NCBI RefSeq assembly: GCF_001953865.1
Contig: NZ_MQUQ01000014.1
Coordinates: 289,163 to 353,162, forward strand
Source: Amycolatopsis coloradensis
GTDB taxonomy: Bacteria > Actinomycetota > Actinomycetes > Mycobacteriales > Pseudonocardiaceae
Direction: 5' to 3'
DNA: 64,000 nucleotides
Below, one piece after another: positions 7,671-15,579 of this stretch. A model generated the notes under the pieces. The model was not told the DNA's origin. It searched no databases and saw only the letters and a program-made list of their open reading frames with translations. How positions within the stretch are numbered: position 1 is the stretch's first letter; each line of letters opens with the position of its first letter. The translations under genes and the position numbers were made by a program.

Positions 7671-8467
7671 CGACGGGGATTTCTCCAGGGGACGTCGAAT
7701 CCGCGGCCCGGCTCGTCTCGTTCGGCATGCGCCCGAAGCAGCTGCCGTCGCGGGACGTCGTCTACGGCGACCTCGTCCGGCGCTACGGCGAGGACAGGGC
7801 GTTCAAACAGCTCACGCACGCCGTCGCGGCCGGGCTCGGGCTGATGGTGCTGGAGGTCAACCTCCAGGCCGGTGCCGTGCTGGCGGCGACCGACGAGTCC
7901 GTCTTCGAGATCAAGATGGACAGCTACGCGCGGCAGAGCAAGATCCGCGAGCGCCGTGAGACCGAGAAGGTCCTGCACGGGCTCATCCACCTGGCCACCG
8001 CCGCGCTCGGCTACCCGCGCCCGGACGACCTCGCCAACGACACCTACATCGGCCGCGTCAGCGTCGAGCAGGTGGACGCCATGGTGCGCGAGGCCTGCCG
8101 GATCCTCGACGAGCGCGCGGCGGCGGCCGAGTCGAACAACGATCCGCTGGCCGACGCGCCCGAGCTCGAACAAGCGTGGCGCGCCTACGCCCGTCGTCCG
8201 GCGGCGGCGGCGACCAAGGACGGCAGGCTGGCTTCGGACACCACCCGCGGCATGGTCGCGCGTGCGCTGCGCTTCCTCGCGGATCAAGGTTTCCTCGTGC
8301 AGGTCAGCGGAGAACAGGGCGGTACCTATCGCACGACGCCGCGCTATCAGGTGCAAGTGCGCGAACTCGCCGCCGACGCCGCCTTCGACGATCTGCTCGC
8401 GCTGAACGTGGTCTCGGTCGCCAACGGCGGCGGGACCCTGCGCGCGGCCGCGTCGGACACGCTCTAA
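7667..8467 (+). CDS. MukE/JetB-like winged-helix subunit of an SMC complex
   Basis: 266 residues from GTG at 7667, overlapping the upstream stop by 4 bases. The protein is helical with winged-helix features, for example RGMVARALRFLADQGFLVQV followed by a beta wing (GGTYRTTPRYQVQVREL), which recalls the tandem winged helices of MukE/JetB/KITE proteins. It is 16 bases from the SMC gene. Role inferred: KITE-type partner that binds the kleisin. Size (typical MukE about 230) fits; direct family identification needs a profile search. Confidence 0.62.
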   Translation: MTTGISPGDVESAARLVSFGMRPKQLPSRDVVYGDLVRRYGEDRAFKQLTHAVAAGLGLMVLEVNLQAGAVLAATDESVFEIKMDSYARQSKIRERRETEKVLHGLIHLATAALGYPRPDDLANDTYIGRVSVEQVDAMVREACRILDERAAAAESNNDPLADAPELEQAWRAYARRPAAAATKDGRLASDTTRGMVARALRFLADQGFLVQVSGEQGGTYRTTPRYQVQVRELAADAAFDDLLALNVVSVANGGGTLRAAASDTL

Positions 8468-8483
8468 CAAGGGGACTTGAGAG

Positions 8484-11400
8484 ATGTACGAGCTTTCGCG
8501 GGTTCGCCTGCACTCGGTGGGCCCGGCGGGCGCGCGGTACCAGGACGTCGTGCTGGACTTCAGCGGCGTGGGCGCGGCCATCACCGCGCCCCAACAGGAC
8601 GCGCTGTTCAGCGCCGGGATCCACCTGGCAGGGGAGGGGCCGCCGCGGCGGCCGTCGCCGGCGAGTGTGCTGTTCCTGGAGAACGGCGGCGGCAAATCCG
8701 TCCTGATCAAGCTGATCTTCTCGGTCATGCTGCCCGGCCGCCGTCAGGTCGTCGGCACGACGAACACCAAGGTGCTGGAGAAGTTCGTCGCCGCCAAGGA
8801 CGTTTCCCACGTCGCGCTGGAGTGGCTTCAGGTCGAGACCGGCCATCGGGTGATCACCGGCAAGGTGTCGGAATGGCGCGGGCACGTGGTGTCGGCGGAT
8901 TCGGAGAATCTCGTCGACTCCTGGTACTGCTTCCGTCCCACGCCTTCGCTCGATCTGGACACGCTGCCGCTGACGTCGGACGGCAGGCTCCTGACGATGT
9001 CCGGCTTCCACGACCTGCTCGACAAGGTGCACGGCGGCGAGCCGGAGCTGGAGCTGTTCTGGACCCGGCGTCACCACGAATGGACGTCCCGGCTGGACGG
9101 TCTCGGCCTCGACACCGAACTCTTCCGGTACCAGCGCGCGATGAACGCCGGTGAGGGCGAGGCGGCGGACGCGTTCGCGTTCAGCACCGACGAGGCGTTC
9201 GTCGAGTTCCTGCTGCGCGCGGTGCTTTCGGAGGAGGAGCCGAAGGATCTCGCCGAGGTCGTCGCGACCTACGCGCACAACCTCGCCCAGCGCGGGGATC
9301 TGTTGTCGGAACGGGACTTCGTCGCGGGGGCGCTCGATCTGCTCACGCCCCTGGCGGAGGAGGAAGGCGTCGCCGCGGCGTCGCGGAAGCTCGCCGACGC
9401 GGCCCGTGCCGAGATGCGGACGCTGGCCGCTCAGGTCGCCGCGCGTGACAAACTCGAGAACGAACGGCTGGGCGGGCTCGCGCAGCACGTCGACGAGGTC
9501 AAGTCCGCGGAGAAGCTGGCCGAGGGCGACCATCGCCGTCTCACCGCCGGGGTCACCGAACTCCGGCGCCTGGTCGGGAAACTGCGGCTCGACGAGGCGC
9601 GGGAGAGCAAGAAACGGGTCGACGGCGAACTGGCCGAGGCCAAGACCGCCGCCGAGGCGTGGCGTGAATGCGCCACCGTGCTCAACCACCTCAACGCCGC
9701 CCGCAAGGCCCGCAATTTCCGGGAACTGGTGGGGAATCGCGAGCAGAAGGCGCAACCCGCGCTGCAGGCGCGCAACACCGCCGCGACCGCGCTCGCGCGA
9801 GGCCTGCTGGCGCTCGCGAAGAACGCCACCGATCAGGCCGCGAAGGCCGAGGCCCATGTCGGCGCTTTGCGTGCGGAGGCGGAGAAGGCCCAGTCCGAAC
9901 GTGACGAGTCGGCGAATCTCGCGGCCTCGCGCCGGGCGGAGGCCCGAGGGCTGGGCGCCCGGATCGCCGAAATCCGGGAGGAGATCGCGGAAACCGTCCG
10001 GTCCGGCGCGCTCGAGGCCGGGGCCGACGTCGCCGAAGCCGCGCGTCTGACCAGGACGGAGGCCGAGACGACCGCCGCGGAACTCGTCCGCCGCGAACAG
10101 GAACTCGAACGGGTCGCCGAAGATCTGCGGGCCGCACAAGCGACCGTCAACGACGCGCACCGGCTCGCTGGGTCCACCAAGGACCGGCTGGAACGCGCGG
10201 CCGACGAACTCGACCGGGCCAACCGGCGCACCGACGCCCTCGCCGTCGAACCCCGGCTGGCCGACCTCCTCGGCGCCGACGACGTCGCGCTGGAGACGGA
10301 TCTGCCGGTACTGCTGGAACGGCTGCGCGAGGCGGGTTCGACCGCCGAGAAGGAGCAGACGGCGTTGCGGATGGAGGAATCGGTCGACGAGCGCGCGCTG
10401 AACGCGCTCGGCTCCGGTGGTCTCCTGCCCGCGACCGAAGAGGTACAGGCCGCGCTGGACGCGCTGGAAGCCGCCGGGATGAACGCCTGGTCCGGCTGGC
10501 GCTACCTGTCCACTTTGGACAAGAAGCGGCGTGCGGCCGTGCTGGCTCGCGCGCCGCAGCTGGTCTCGGGAATCCTGCTCAACGAACCGGAGCAGGTCCG
10601 GCTCGCCGAGAAGGTACTGGCGGAGCGGCGGCTCCTGCCCACCACGATCATCCCGGTCGCCACGACCGAGGCCACCACGGCCGACCGCCTGCCGGGCGAG
10701 GTGGGCATCGAATTCCTCGTGCCGCCCAATCCGGCGATGTACGACGAGGAAGCGGCCGACGCCGAGCGCGAGGCGATCGCGCTCCGGCACGCGGAACGGC
10801 AGCGCCGGCTGGAGGCGCTGGCGACGTCGCTGGCCGACGACAGCGCGCTGTCGTGGAAACTCAAGACCTGGCGCGAGGACTACCCTCCCGGCAGTATCGC
10901 GACACTGGCCGAACAGTCGCAGAACGCCCGCACCGCGCACGAGACCGCGCGGACCGCGTTGGAACAGGCCGAAAAGGAGTTCCAGCGGCTCGGGGAGAAG
11001 GCGACCGGGCTGCGCGAGCGGGTCCCCGAGCTGCGGACGGCGTCGGCCGGGGCGGGGGAGCGGGCACGAGGGCTCGAAGCGCTGGCCACGCGGGCCGCGA
11101 AGATTCCCGAGTGGACGGACGACGCCGAACGCGCGACGGAGACCGCCGAACGGGCCGAGTCGACGGCATCCGAAGCCGCGGTGAAGGCTTCGAGGCTGCG
11201 CGAGCAGGCGGGTGAGGAACAACGCACCGCCGACGGGCACAGGCGCACGGCGACGACCGCGAAGTCGGAACTGGCCGAGGTCCCGGGATCGAGTGACGTC
11301 ACCGAGGACGACGCCGTCCCGGCTGAACCGGTCGACGCGTTGCGGCGCACCTTCGCGTCCGCGTCCGAGGCGTATTCGAAGGTCGAGGTCGGCAGCGATC

Positions 11401-12953
11401 TGCGGGCCGAACTCGACCAGGCGGAAAGCGTCGAGGCGTCCGCGCGGGCGGCCGTCGAGGCGCTGGACGACGCCGTCCGCGAGCGGGCCTCGGCGTTGCT
11501 GGAGACGCCGGACGGTTCCGACGCCTCCGCGCGGGCCGCCGCGCAGGCGCGGGCGAACCGGGCGGTCGTGGTGCTGGAGGAGGAACGCACCGAGATCGTC
11601 GGGCTCGTCGCGACCCGCAAGGCGGAACTGAGCCAGCTTCCGGAACAGCCGTCAGCACTCGCCGCGATCTCGTCCGACGCGCGGCCGCAGGACATCGAGC
11701 ACGGCTTGGCGCTCATCGACGACGCCAGCCTCGAAGTGTCCGCCGCCGCGCGGAAATGGGAGGAACTGCAGGAGCGCCGAGCCGCGGCCGAGGCGACGTT
11801 GGAGTCCGCGAAGACGTCCGCGTCCGGTTTCGGCCTGCTGGCCGAGTCCATGGCACATCTCTTGTCCAAAGAGGACGGCGAGGTGGCGTTCGACGGCGAC
11901 GTCGAATCGGCCCGTACCAAGCACTCCCGGCTCAACACCGCGCTCACCGAGGCGCAGGACGCCGCCGACGCGGGCGACCGCCGGGTGCGGGCCGCGGCGG
12001 ACCAGCTCGCGCAGTACGCCACGGACAAGCGGTTCGAAAAGCTCAGCACGCCGGTGCGGCAGCAGGTGATCTCGGTCCGCCGAGATCAGCTGCCCGCGCA
12101 CGCCGCGGAATGGGCCGAGGCGCTGCGGCCGCGGTTGCGCACGCTCACCGACGACCTCGCGCAGATCGACCGGCACCGTGGCGGCATCATCACCCGGCTG
12201 CAGGGCATGGTCGACGGTGCTCTGCGTACTCTTCGCGCGGCACAACGGGTTTCGCGGCTGCCCGACGGACTCGGCGACTGGTCGGGCCAGGAGTTCCTGC
12301 GGATCCGCTTCACCGAACTCGAGGAGAACGTGCTCGCCGAGAAACTGGGCGAGGTCGTAGACGAGGCCGCGGTGGGCAAGACCTCCGACGGCCGGGACGT
12401 CAAGCGGGACGGACTCTCGCTCGTGCTGCGTGGCGTGCAGGCCGCCGCTCCCAAGGGGTTCCGGGTCGACATTCTGAAGCCGGACTCCGTGCTGCGGACC
12501 GAACGGCAGCGAGTCTCCGAGATCCGGGACGTGTTCTCCGGCGGGCAGCAGCTGACCGCGGCGATCATCCTGTACTGCACGCTCGCCGCGTTGCGGGCGA
12601 ACAACCGCGGCAAGGCACGCGACCGGCACTCCGGCGTGCTGTTCCTCGACAACCCGATCGGCCGCGCGTCGGCGGGTTACCTGCTGGAGTTGCAGCGTGC
12701 GGTCGCGGAGGCGCTGGGTGTCCAGCTGATCTACACCACAGGTCTGTTCGACGCCGGCGCGCTGAGTGAGTTCCCGCTGATCGTGCGGCTGCGCAACGAC
12801 GCTGATCTGCGGGCGGGCCGCAAATACCTGTCCGTCGACGCCACGATCCGGAACGCGACCGACGACCTCGGGGAGCCGGACGGCGTCGCGCGACTCTCCG
12901 CCACGCGGCTGTTCACGCGGCCGTCGGAGGAACCGGAGGAAGAGACCGCTTGA
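8484..12953 (+). CDS. MukB/JetC-like SMC ATPase, 1489 residues
   Basis: The ATPase head is split as in SMC proteins. Walker A FLENGGGKSVL lies near residues 64-74 (K71 S72), the ABC signature FSGGQQLTAA near 1351, and Walker B VLFLDNPIGRAS near 1386, where the usual catalytic glutamate after the aspartate is replaced by asparagine. Between them are two long arms of heptad-rich Glu/Ala/Arg coiled coil and a globular break at about 660-765 that can be the hinge (GWRYLSTLDKKRRAAVL...). Length matches MukB (about 1486). Such ATPases extrude DNA loops; in Wadjet they detect small plasmids. SD AAGGGGAC precedes the ATG. No topoVI-like nuclease (JetD/MksG) gene follows. Confidence 0.78.
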   Translation: MYELSRVRLHSVGPAGARYQDVVLDFSGVGAAITAPQQDALFSAGIHLAGEGPPRRPSPASVLFLENGGGKSVLIKLIFSVMLPGRRQVVGTTNTKVLEKFVAAKDVSHVALEWLQVETGHRVITGKVSEWRGHVVSADSENLVDSWYCFRPTPSLDLDTLPLTSDGRLLTMSGFHDLLDKVHGGEPELELFWTRRHHEWTSRLDGLGLDTELFRYQRAMNAGEGEAADAFAFSTDEAFVEFLLRAVLSEEEPKDLAEVVATYAHNLAQRGDLLSERDFVAGALDLLTPLAEEEGVAAASRKLADAARAEMRTLAAQVAARDKLENERLGGLAQHVDEVKSAEKLAEGDHRRLTAGVTELRRLVGKLRLDEARESKKRVDGELAEAKTAAEAWRECATVLNHLNAARKARNFRELVGNREQKAQPALQARNTAATALARGLLALAKNATDQAAKAEAHVGALRAEAEKAQSERDESANLAASRRAEARGLGARIAEIREEIAETVRSGALEAGADVAEAARLTRTEAETTAAELVRREQELERVAEDLRAAQATVNDAHRLAGSTKDRLERAADELDRANRRTDALAVEPRLADLLGADDVALETDLPVLLERLREAGSTAEKEQTALRMEESVDERALNALGSGGLLPATEEVQAALDALEAAGMNAWSGWRYLSTLDKKRRAAVLARAPQLVSGILLNEPEQVRLAEKVLAERRLLPTTIIPVATTEATTADRLPGEVGIEFLVPPNPAMYDEEAADAEREAIALRHAERQRRLEALATSLADDSALSWKLKTWREDYPPGSIATLAEQSQNARTAHETARTALEQAEKEFQRLGEKATGLRERVPELRTASAGAGERARGLEALATRAAKIPEWTDDAERATETAERAESTASEAAVKASRLREQAGEEQRTADGHRRTATTAKSELAEVPGSSDVTEDDAVPAEPVDALRRTFASASEAYSKVEVGSDLRAELDQAESVEASARAAVEALDDAVRERASALLETPDGSDASARAAAQARANRAVVVLEEERTEIVGLVATRKAELSQLPEQPSALAAISSDARPQDIEHGLALIDDASLEVSAAARKWEELQERRAAAEATLESAKTSASGFGLLAESMAHLLSKEDGEVAFDGDVESARTKHSRLNTALTEAQDAADAGDRRVRAAADQLAQYATDKRFEKLSTPVRQQVISVRRDQLPAHAAEWAEALRPRLRTLTDDLAQIDRHRGGIITRLQGMVDGALRTLRAAQRVSRLPDGLGDWSGQEFLRIRFTELEENVLAEKLGEVVDEAAVGKTSDGRDVKRDGLSLVLRGVQAAAPKGFRVDILKPDSVLRTERQRVSEIRDVFSGGQQLTAAIILYCTLAALRANNRGKARDRHSGVLFLDNPIGRASAGYLLELQRAVAEALGVQLIYTTGLFDAGALSEFPLIVRLRNDADLRAGRKYLSVDATIRNATDDLGEPDGVARLSATRLFTRPSEEPEEETA

Positions 12954-12959
12954 GCTCTC

Positions 12960-12990
12960 GGTGCCACCAGGTGCCACCAGGTGCTATCAT
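12960..12990 (+). promoter_or_regulatory. Tandem operator-promoter of the Phd-VapC pair
   Basis: GGTGCCACCA occurs twice in tandem (12960-12969 and 12970-12979), followed by a partial third copy, GGTG. Each GGTG-C-CACC is itself a palindrome. TATCAT at 12985-12990 could be the -10, 6 bases before the antitoxin ATG at 12997. The arrangement fits autoregulation by an antitoxin dimer array; the site starts just 6 bases after the SMC stop. Confidence 0.6.
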
Positions 12991-12996
12991 CTGGCC

Positions 12997-13263
12997 ATGA
13001 GCGTTCAGCATGAGATTTCCCAGCGTGATCTCCGGAACCGCTCCGGCGAGATCATGGACGCGGTCGAGCATGGTGAGACCTTCACCGTGACCCGCAGCGG
13101 CTCGCCCATCGCCCAGTTGGTCCCGCTGTGCCGACGGCACGCCGTGTCCCGGGACCAGTTCGCCGCCGTCTCGGCGAACGCTCCGCTCATCGACCCGGAC
13201 AGGTTCTGCGCGGACCTCGACGACGCCTTCGCGGGGGAGGCTGACGATCCTTATGGCCGCTGA
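12997..13263 (+). CDS. Phd/YefM family type II antitoxin
   Basis: 88 residues from ATG at 12997, chosen over an upstream GTG (12961) that lies inside the operator repeats. The N-terminal Phd fold is clear: ISQRDLRNRSGEIMDAVEHG, then ETFTVTRSGSPIAQLVPL. The C-terminal tail (DPDRFCADLDDAFAGEADD) is the acidic, toxin-neutralising segment. Its stop overlaps the VapC start by 11 bases, the usual toxin-antitoxin coupling. Confidence 0.9.
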   Translation: MSVQHEISQRDLRNRSGEIMDAVEHGETFTVTRSGSPIAQLVPLCRRHAVSRDQFAAVSANAPLIDPDRFCADLDDAFAGEADDPYGR

Positions 13264-13735
13264 GGTACACGGCCTGCTCGACACGAACATCCTCATTCTC
13301 CGGCGGGCGATCGATCACGCCCAGCTGCCGGATCTGATGTCGATCAGCACGATCACGCTCGCCGAGCTTTCGGCCGGTCCGCATTACGCCACCGACCCCG
13401 CCGAACGGGCCCGGCGCACGGAGCTGCTGCAACGGGTGGAGTCCGAGTTCGACCCGTTACCGTTCGGCACGGAGGCGGCGCGGATCTTCGGCCGAGTGTC
13501 GGCGTCTGTGCTCGCGATGGGCAGGACACCCCGGCGGCGGGTGGCCGATCTGATGATCGCCAGTGTGGCCATCGCGCACCGGATGCCGCTGTACACCACC
13601 AACCCGCAGGATTTCGAAGGCCTGAAAGAGCTTCTCGACGTCGTCCCGGTCACTCGGCCGGGACAGGCCGTGACCGGGTCGAGGTCCGGTACTGCCCAGG
13701 CGCCTGCTGGCGTGCGCGCCGGAAAGCCCGGCTGA
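13253..13735 (+). CDS. VapC-type PIN domain toxin (ribonuclease)
   Basis: 160 residues. PIN-domain acidic residues are in place: D10 (GLLDTN), E39 (LAELSAG), D99 (VADLMIA) and the TTNPQDF motif at 115-121. VapC toxins cleave tRNA, rRNA or mRNA until neutralised. The normal fold ends near residue 132; the last 28 residues (GQAVTGSRSGTAQ...) are low-complexity and overlap the 3' end of the convergent AraC gene by 86 bases, so the original stop may have been lost. Catalytic residues are intact, so the toxin is probably functional. Confidence 0.9.
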   Translation: MAAEVHGLLDTNILILRRAIDHAQLPDLMSISTITLAELSAGPHYATDPAERARRTELLQRVESEFDPLPFGTEAARIFGRVSASVLAMGRTPRRRVADLMIASVAIAHRMPLYTTNPQDFEGLKELLDVVPVTRPGQAVTGSRSGTAQAPAGVRAGKPG

Positions 13736-14588
13736 ACGCGTAGACCGACGTGTAGCCGACCGAGTGAGCGATGGCGTCCACCGTGTCGGCGGTGTCGCGG
13801 AGCCGGACCGCGGCCAGGTCCATCCGCCACTGGGTGAGGTAGTCGCCAGGAGTCCGTCCGGTCGTTTCGCGGAAGCGGCGGGTCAGCGTGCTGCGTGAGG
13901 TCGACAGTTCCGCCGCGAGCAGGTCGGTGGTCCACGGTTTCGCCGGATCCTCGTGGATCTTGACCAGGGCAACGCTGATCAGCGGGTCGCCGAGGACGCC
14001 GAGCCAGGTTCCCCGCGTCTCGGCCGGTTTCTCCGTCCGCCACACGCGGAGCAGCTGGACCAGGAGGATGTCGACGAGCCGGTTGAGGACGAACTCGGTC
14101 GCGATCTGCGGACGGGCCAGTTCCCGCGACAGCAGCCGGACGGTGTCGTCCAGCCCGCCGCCGTCGTGGTTCGCGCGGATGTGCACCAGTTCCGGCAGGG
14201 TGGCCAGCACCTGGATGGACACCGCCGGGTCGTAGTCGTAGGACGCGCCGAGGATGTGGGTCTGCACCTCCCCGGAGCCGAGGCGCAGCACCCCGCCGCA
14301 CTTCCGTGCTCGCTCCGCCGCCGTGCACAGCTGGGGAATGATCGGGGCGCCCGGGGCGCTGCGCAGGGTGTGTTCCGGTCCGTTCGGCAGCAGGACGACG
14401 TCGCCGGGCATGAGCTGCCGCGGTGGGTGACCCGCCACGTCCAGCCAAGCCGTGCCGCAGGTGACGGCGTAGAAGGCCGCGCCCGCGATGCCGTGCCAGA
14501 GGATCCCCCACGGCCCGGACGCCTCGATCCTGGCCCCGGCGGCGCCTCGGACGCCACCCACGGCGAGAGTTTCGGCCAACAAATCCAT
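13650..14588 (-). CDS. AraC family transcriptional regulator (cupin-type sensor)
   Basis: 312 residues from ATG at 14588. A cupin-like sensor (about 10-190; GDVVLLPNGPEHTL) precedes two helix-turn-helix motifs (about 205-300), with WTTDLLAAELSTSRSTLTRR and VDAIAHSVGYTSVYAFSRAF as recognition blocks. This layout is common in regulators of oxidoreductase and stress genes. It is divergent from the Ddn-like gene at 14676, which it may control. The frame stays open upstream to 14930, but that part lies over the neighbouring gene. Confidence 0.88.
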   Translation of the reverse strand: MDLLAETLAVGGVRGAAGARIEASGPWGILWHGIAGAAFYAVTCGTAWLDVAGHPPRQLMPGDVVLLPNGPEHTLRSAPGAPIIPQLCTAAERARKCGGVLRLGSGEVQTHILGASYDYDPAVSIQVLATLPELVHIRANHDGGGLDDTVRLLSRELARPQIATEFVLNRLVDILLVQLLRVWRTEKPAETRGTWLGVLGDPLISVALVKIHEDPAKPWTTDLLAAELSTSRSTLTRRFRETTGRTPGDYLTQWRMDLAAVRLRDTADTVDAIAHSVGYTSVYAFSRAFRRARQQAPGQYRTSTRSRPVPAE

Positions 14589-14675
14589 ATCGCCGACAAT
14601 AGTGCGACAGATGGATATGTTCATAGGGTTTTCGGGCATCGATACGAGCACGGCACGCCCCATACGATCGAGGTC

Positions 14676-15104
14676 ATGGCAGACACGATCGACTTCGACT
14701 TCGACAAGATCAACCGCGGCGTGATCACCGAATTCCGGGAGACCGGTGGCAAGGCCGGCGGCATGTTCGAGGGCTTTCCGCTGGTGCTCGTGCACCACAC
14801 CGGGGCCAAGTCCGGCACCGAACGGATCGCGCCGCTGGTCCCGCTCCTGGAGGGCGACCGGATCTACATCTTCGCCAGCAAGGGCGGCACTGATGAGAAC
14901 CCGGCCTGGTACCACAACCTGGTGGCCCATCCGGACACCAAGGTCGAACTTGGCACCGAAATCTTCCCGGTCCGCGCGCGGGTGCTCACCGGCTCCGAAC
15001 GCGATGACGTCTACGCCCGGCAGTCCGCCATCCAGCCGCAGTTCGCCGAGTACCAGCGCAAGACCAGCCGGGTCATCCCGGTGATCGAGCTGGAGCGGAT
15101 CTAG
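14676..15104 (+). CDS. F420-dependent nitroreductase-like (Ddn/FDOR-A) family protein
   Basis: 142 residues from ATG at 14676. The family pattern is clear: LVLVHHTGAKSGTERIAPLV, IYIFASKGGTDENPAWYHNL, then VARL-type spacing to HPDTKVELGTE and ERDDVYARQ. These F420H2-binding split-barrel proteins reduce quinones, nitroimidazoles and other electrophiles, often in redox stress. The divergent AraC regulator is the obvious candidate controller. Confidence 0.92.
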   Translation: MADTIDFDFDKINRGVITEFRETGGKAGGMFEGFPLVLVHHTGAKSGTERIAPLVPLLEGDRIYIFASKGGTDENPAWYHNLVAHPDTKVELGTEIFPVRARVLTGSERDDVYARQSAIQPQFAEYQRKTSRVIPVIELERI

Positions 15105-15222
15105 CTGCGCCAGGGCGCGGGACGTCTCAGCGGCGGTGGCGGGGCGCGGATCGTGAGTGGCGATTCGGGTCAGGCCAAGACTGTCTCGGGTACCTACTCT
15201 CGTGCGGTTCGCGTGATGGAAT

Positions 15223-15305
15223 GGACGACACGCGTGTCCAGTCGGACGGCTCGCGGCGGGAGTGGCTGGGTCGGTGTGTCGTCCGTCGGATCACGCGTGT
15301 CGTCC
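15223..15305. repeat. Spaced inverted repeat, GGACGACACGCGTG arms
   Basis: GGACGACACGCGTG at 15223-15236 is the exact reverse complement of CACGCGTGTCGTCC at 15292-15305, 55 bases apart. The first arm also contains the palindrome GACACGCGTGTC. It is unlike the compact palindrome families elsewhere in the window. Confidence 0.65.
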
Positions 15306-15525
15306 CCGCGGTCACGCGAAAGCCCCGATTCGGCCTGAGTGGTGCGTGGCGATTCGGGTCAGCGCGAAAGGCGTCCAGGTATCTACTGGCTTCCGGGCCT
15401 CGCGACACCCCTGGATGGCGGCCGCGCTCAACGCCTGAGTCCCGCTTCTGCCGGGTGGGTCGCGAGTGGTGAAGGCGGTCAGAGCTGACCCTGTTTGAGT
15501 TACCTACTCGCGACCTGCGGATTTT

Positions 15526-15568
15526 GTTCTCCTGCCCTGCTGGCCGGGGCAAACAAGGGCAGGAGAAC
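15526..15568 (-). terminator. Hairpin at the 3' end of the lipoprotein gene
   Basis: GTTCTCCTGCCCT (15526-15538) pairs perfectly with AGGGCAGGAGAAC (15556-15568), 12 bases beyond the lipoprotein stop codon at 15580. There is no U-run on the minus strand, so it is the GC-hairpin type common in actinobacteria. Confidence 0.65.
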
Positions 15569-15579
15569 CATGTGCGGTC

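Larger units (their letters stand above)
15105..15579. other. 475-bp repeat-rich gene-free region
   Basis: No credible coding frame. TGGCGATTCGGGTCAG appears at 15158-15173 and again at 15347-15362; a TACCTACT/TATCTACT motif recurs near 15191, 15379 and 15501; a 14-bp inverted repeat spans 15223-15305 and a terminator-like hairpin 15526-15568. It looks like accumulated dispersed repeats at the left edge of the accessory zone. Confidence 0.55.

Noticed and set aside
8304..11240. Nearly 1000-codon open frame antisense to the SMC gene
   Set aside because: Low-complexity shadow of a GC-rich coiled-coil gene; the sense strand carries Walker A, signature and Walker B motifs.
5675..14588. A JetD/MksG nuclease gene near the SMC operon
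   Set aside because: Flanking genes are a PPOX-like protein, Phd-VapC and an AraC regulator; none has the roughly 400-residue DUF3322/DUF2220 type sequence.
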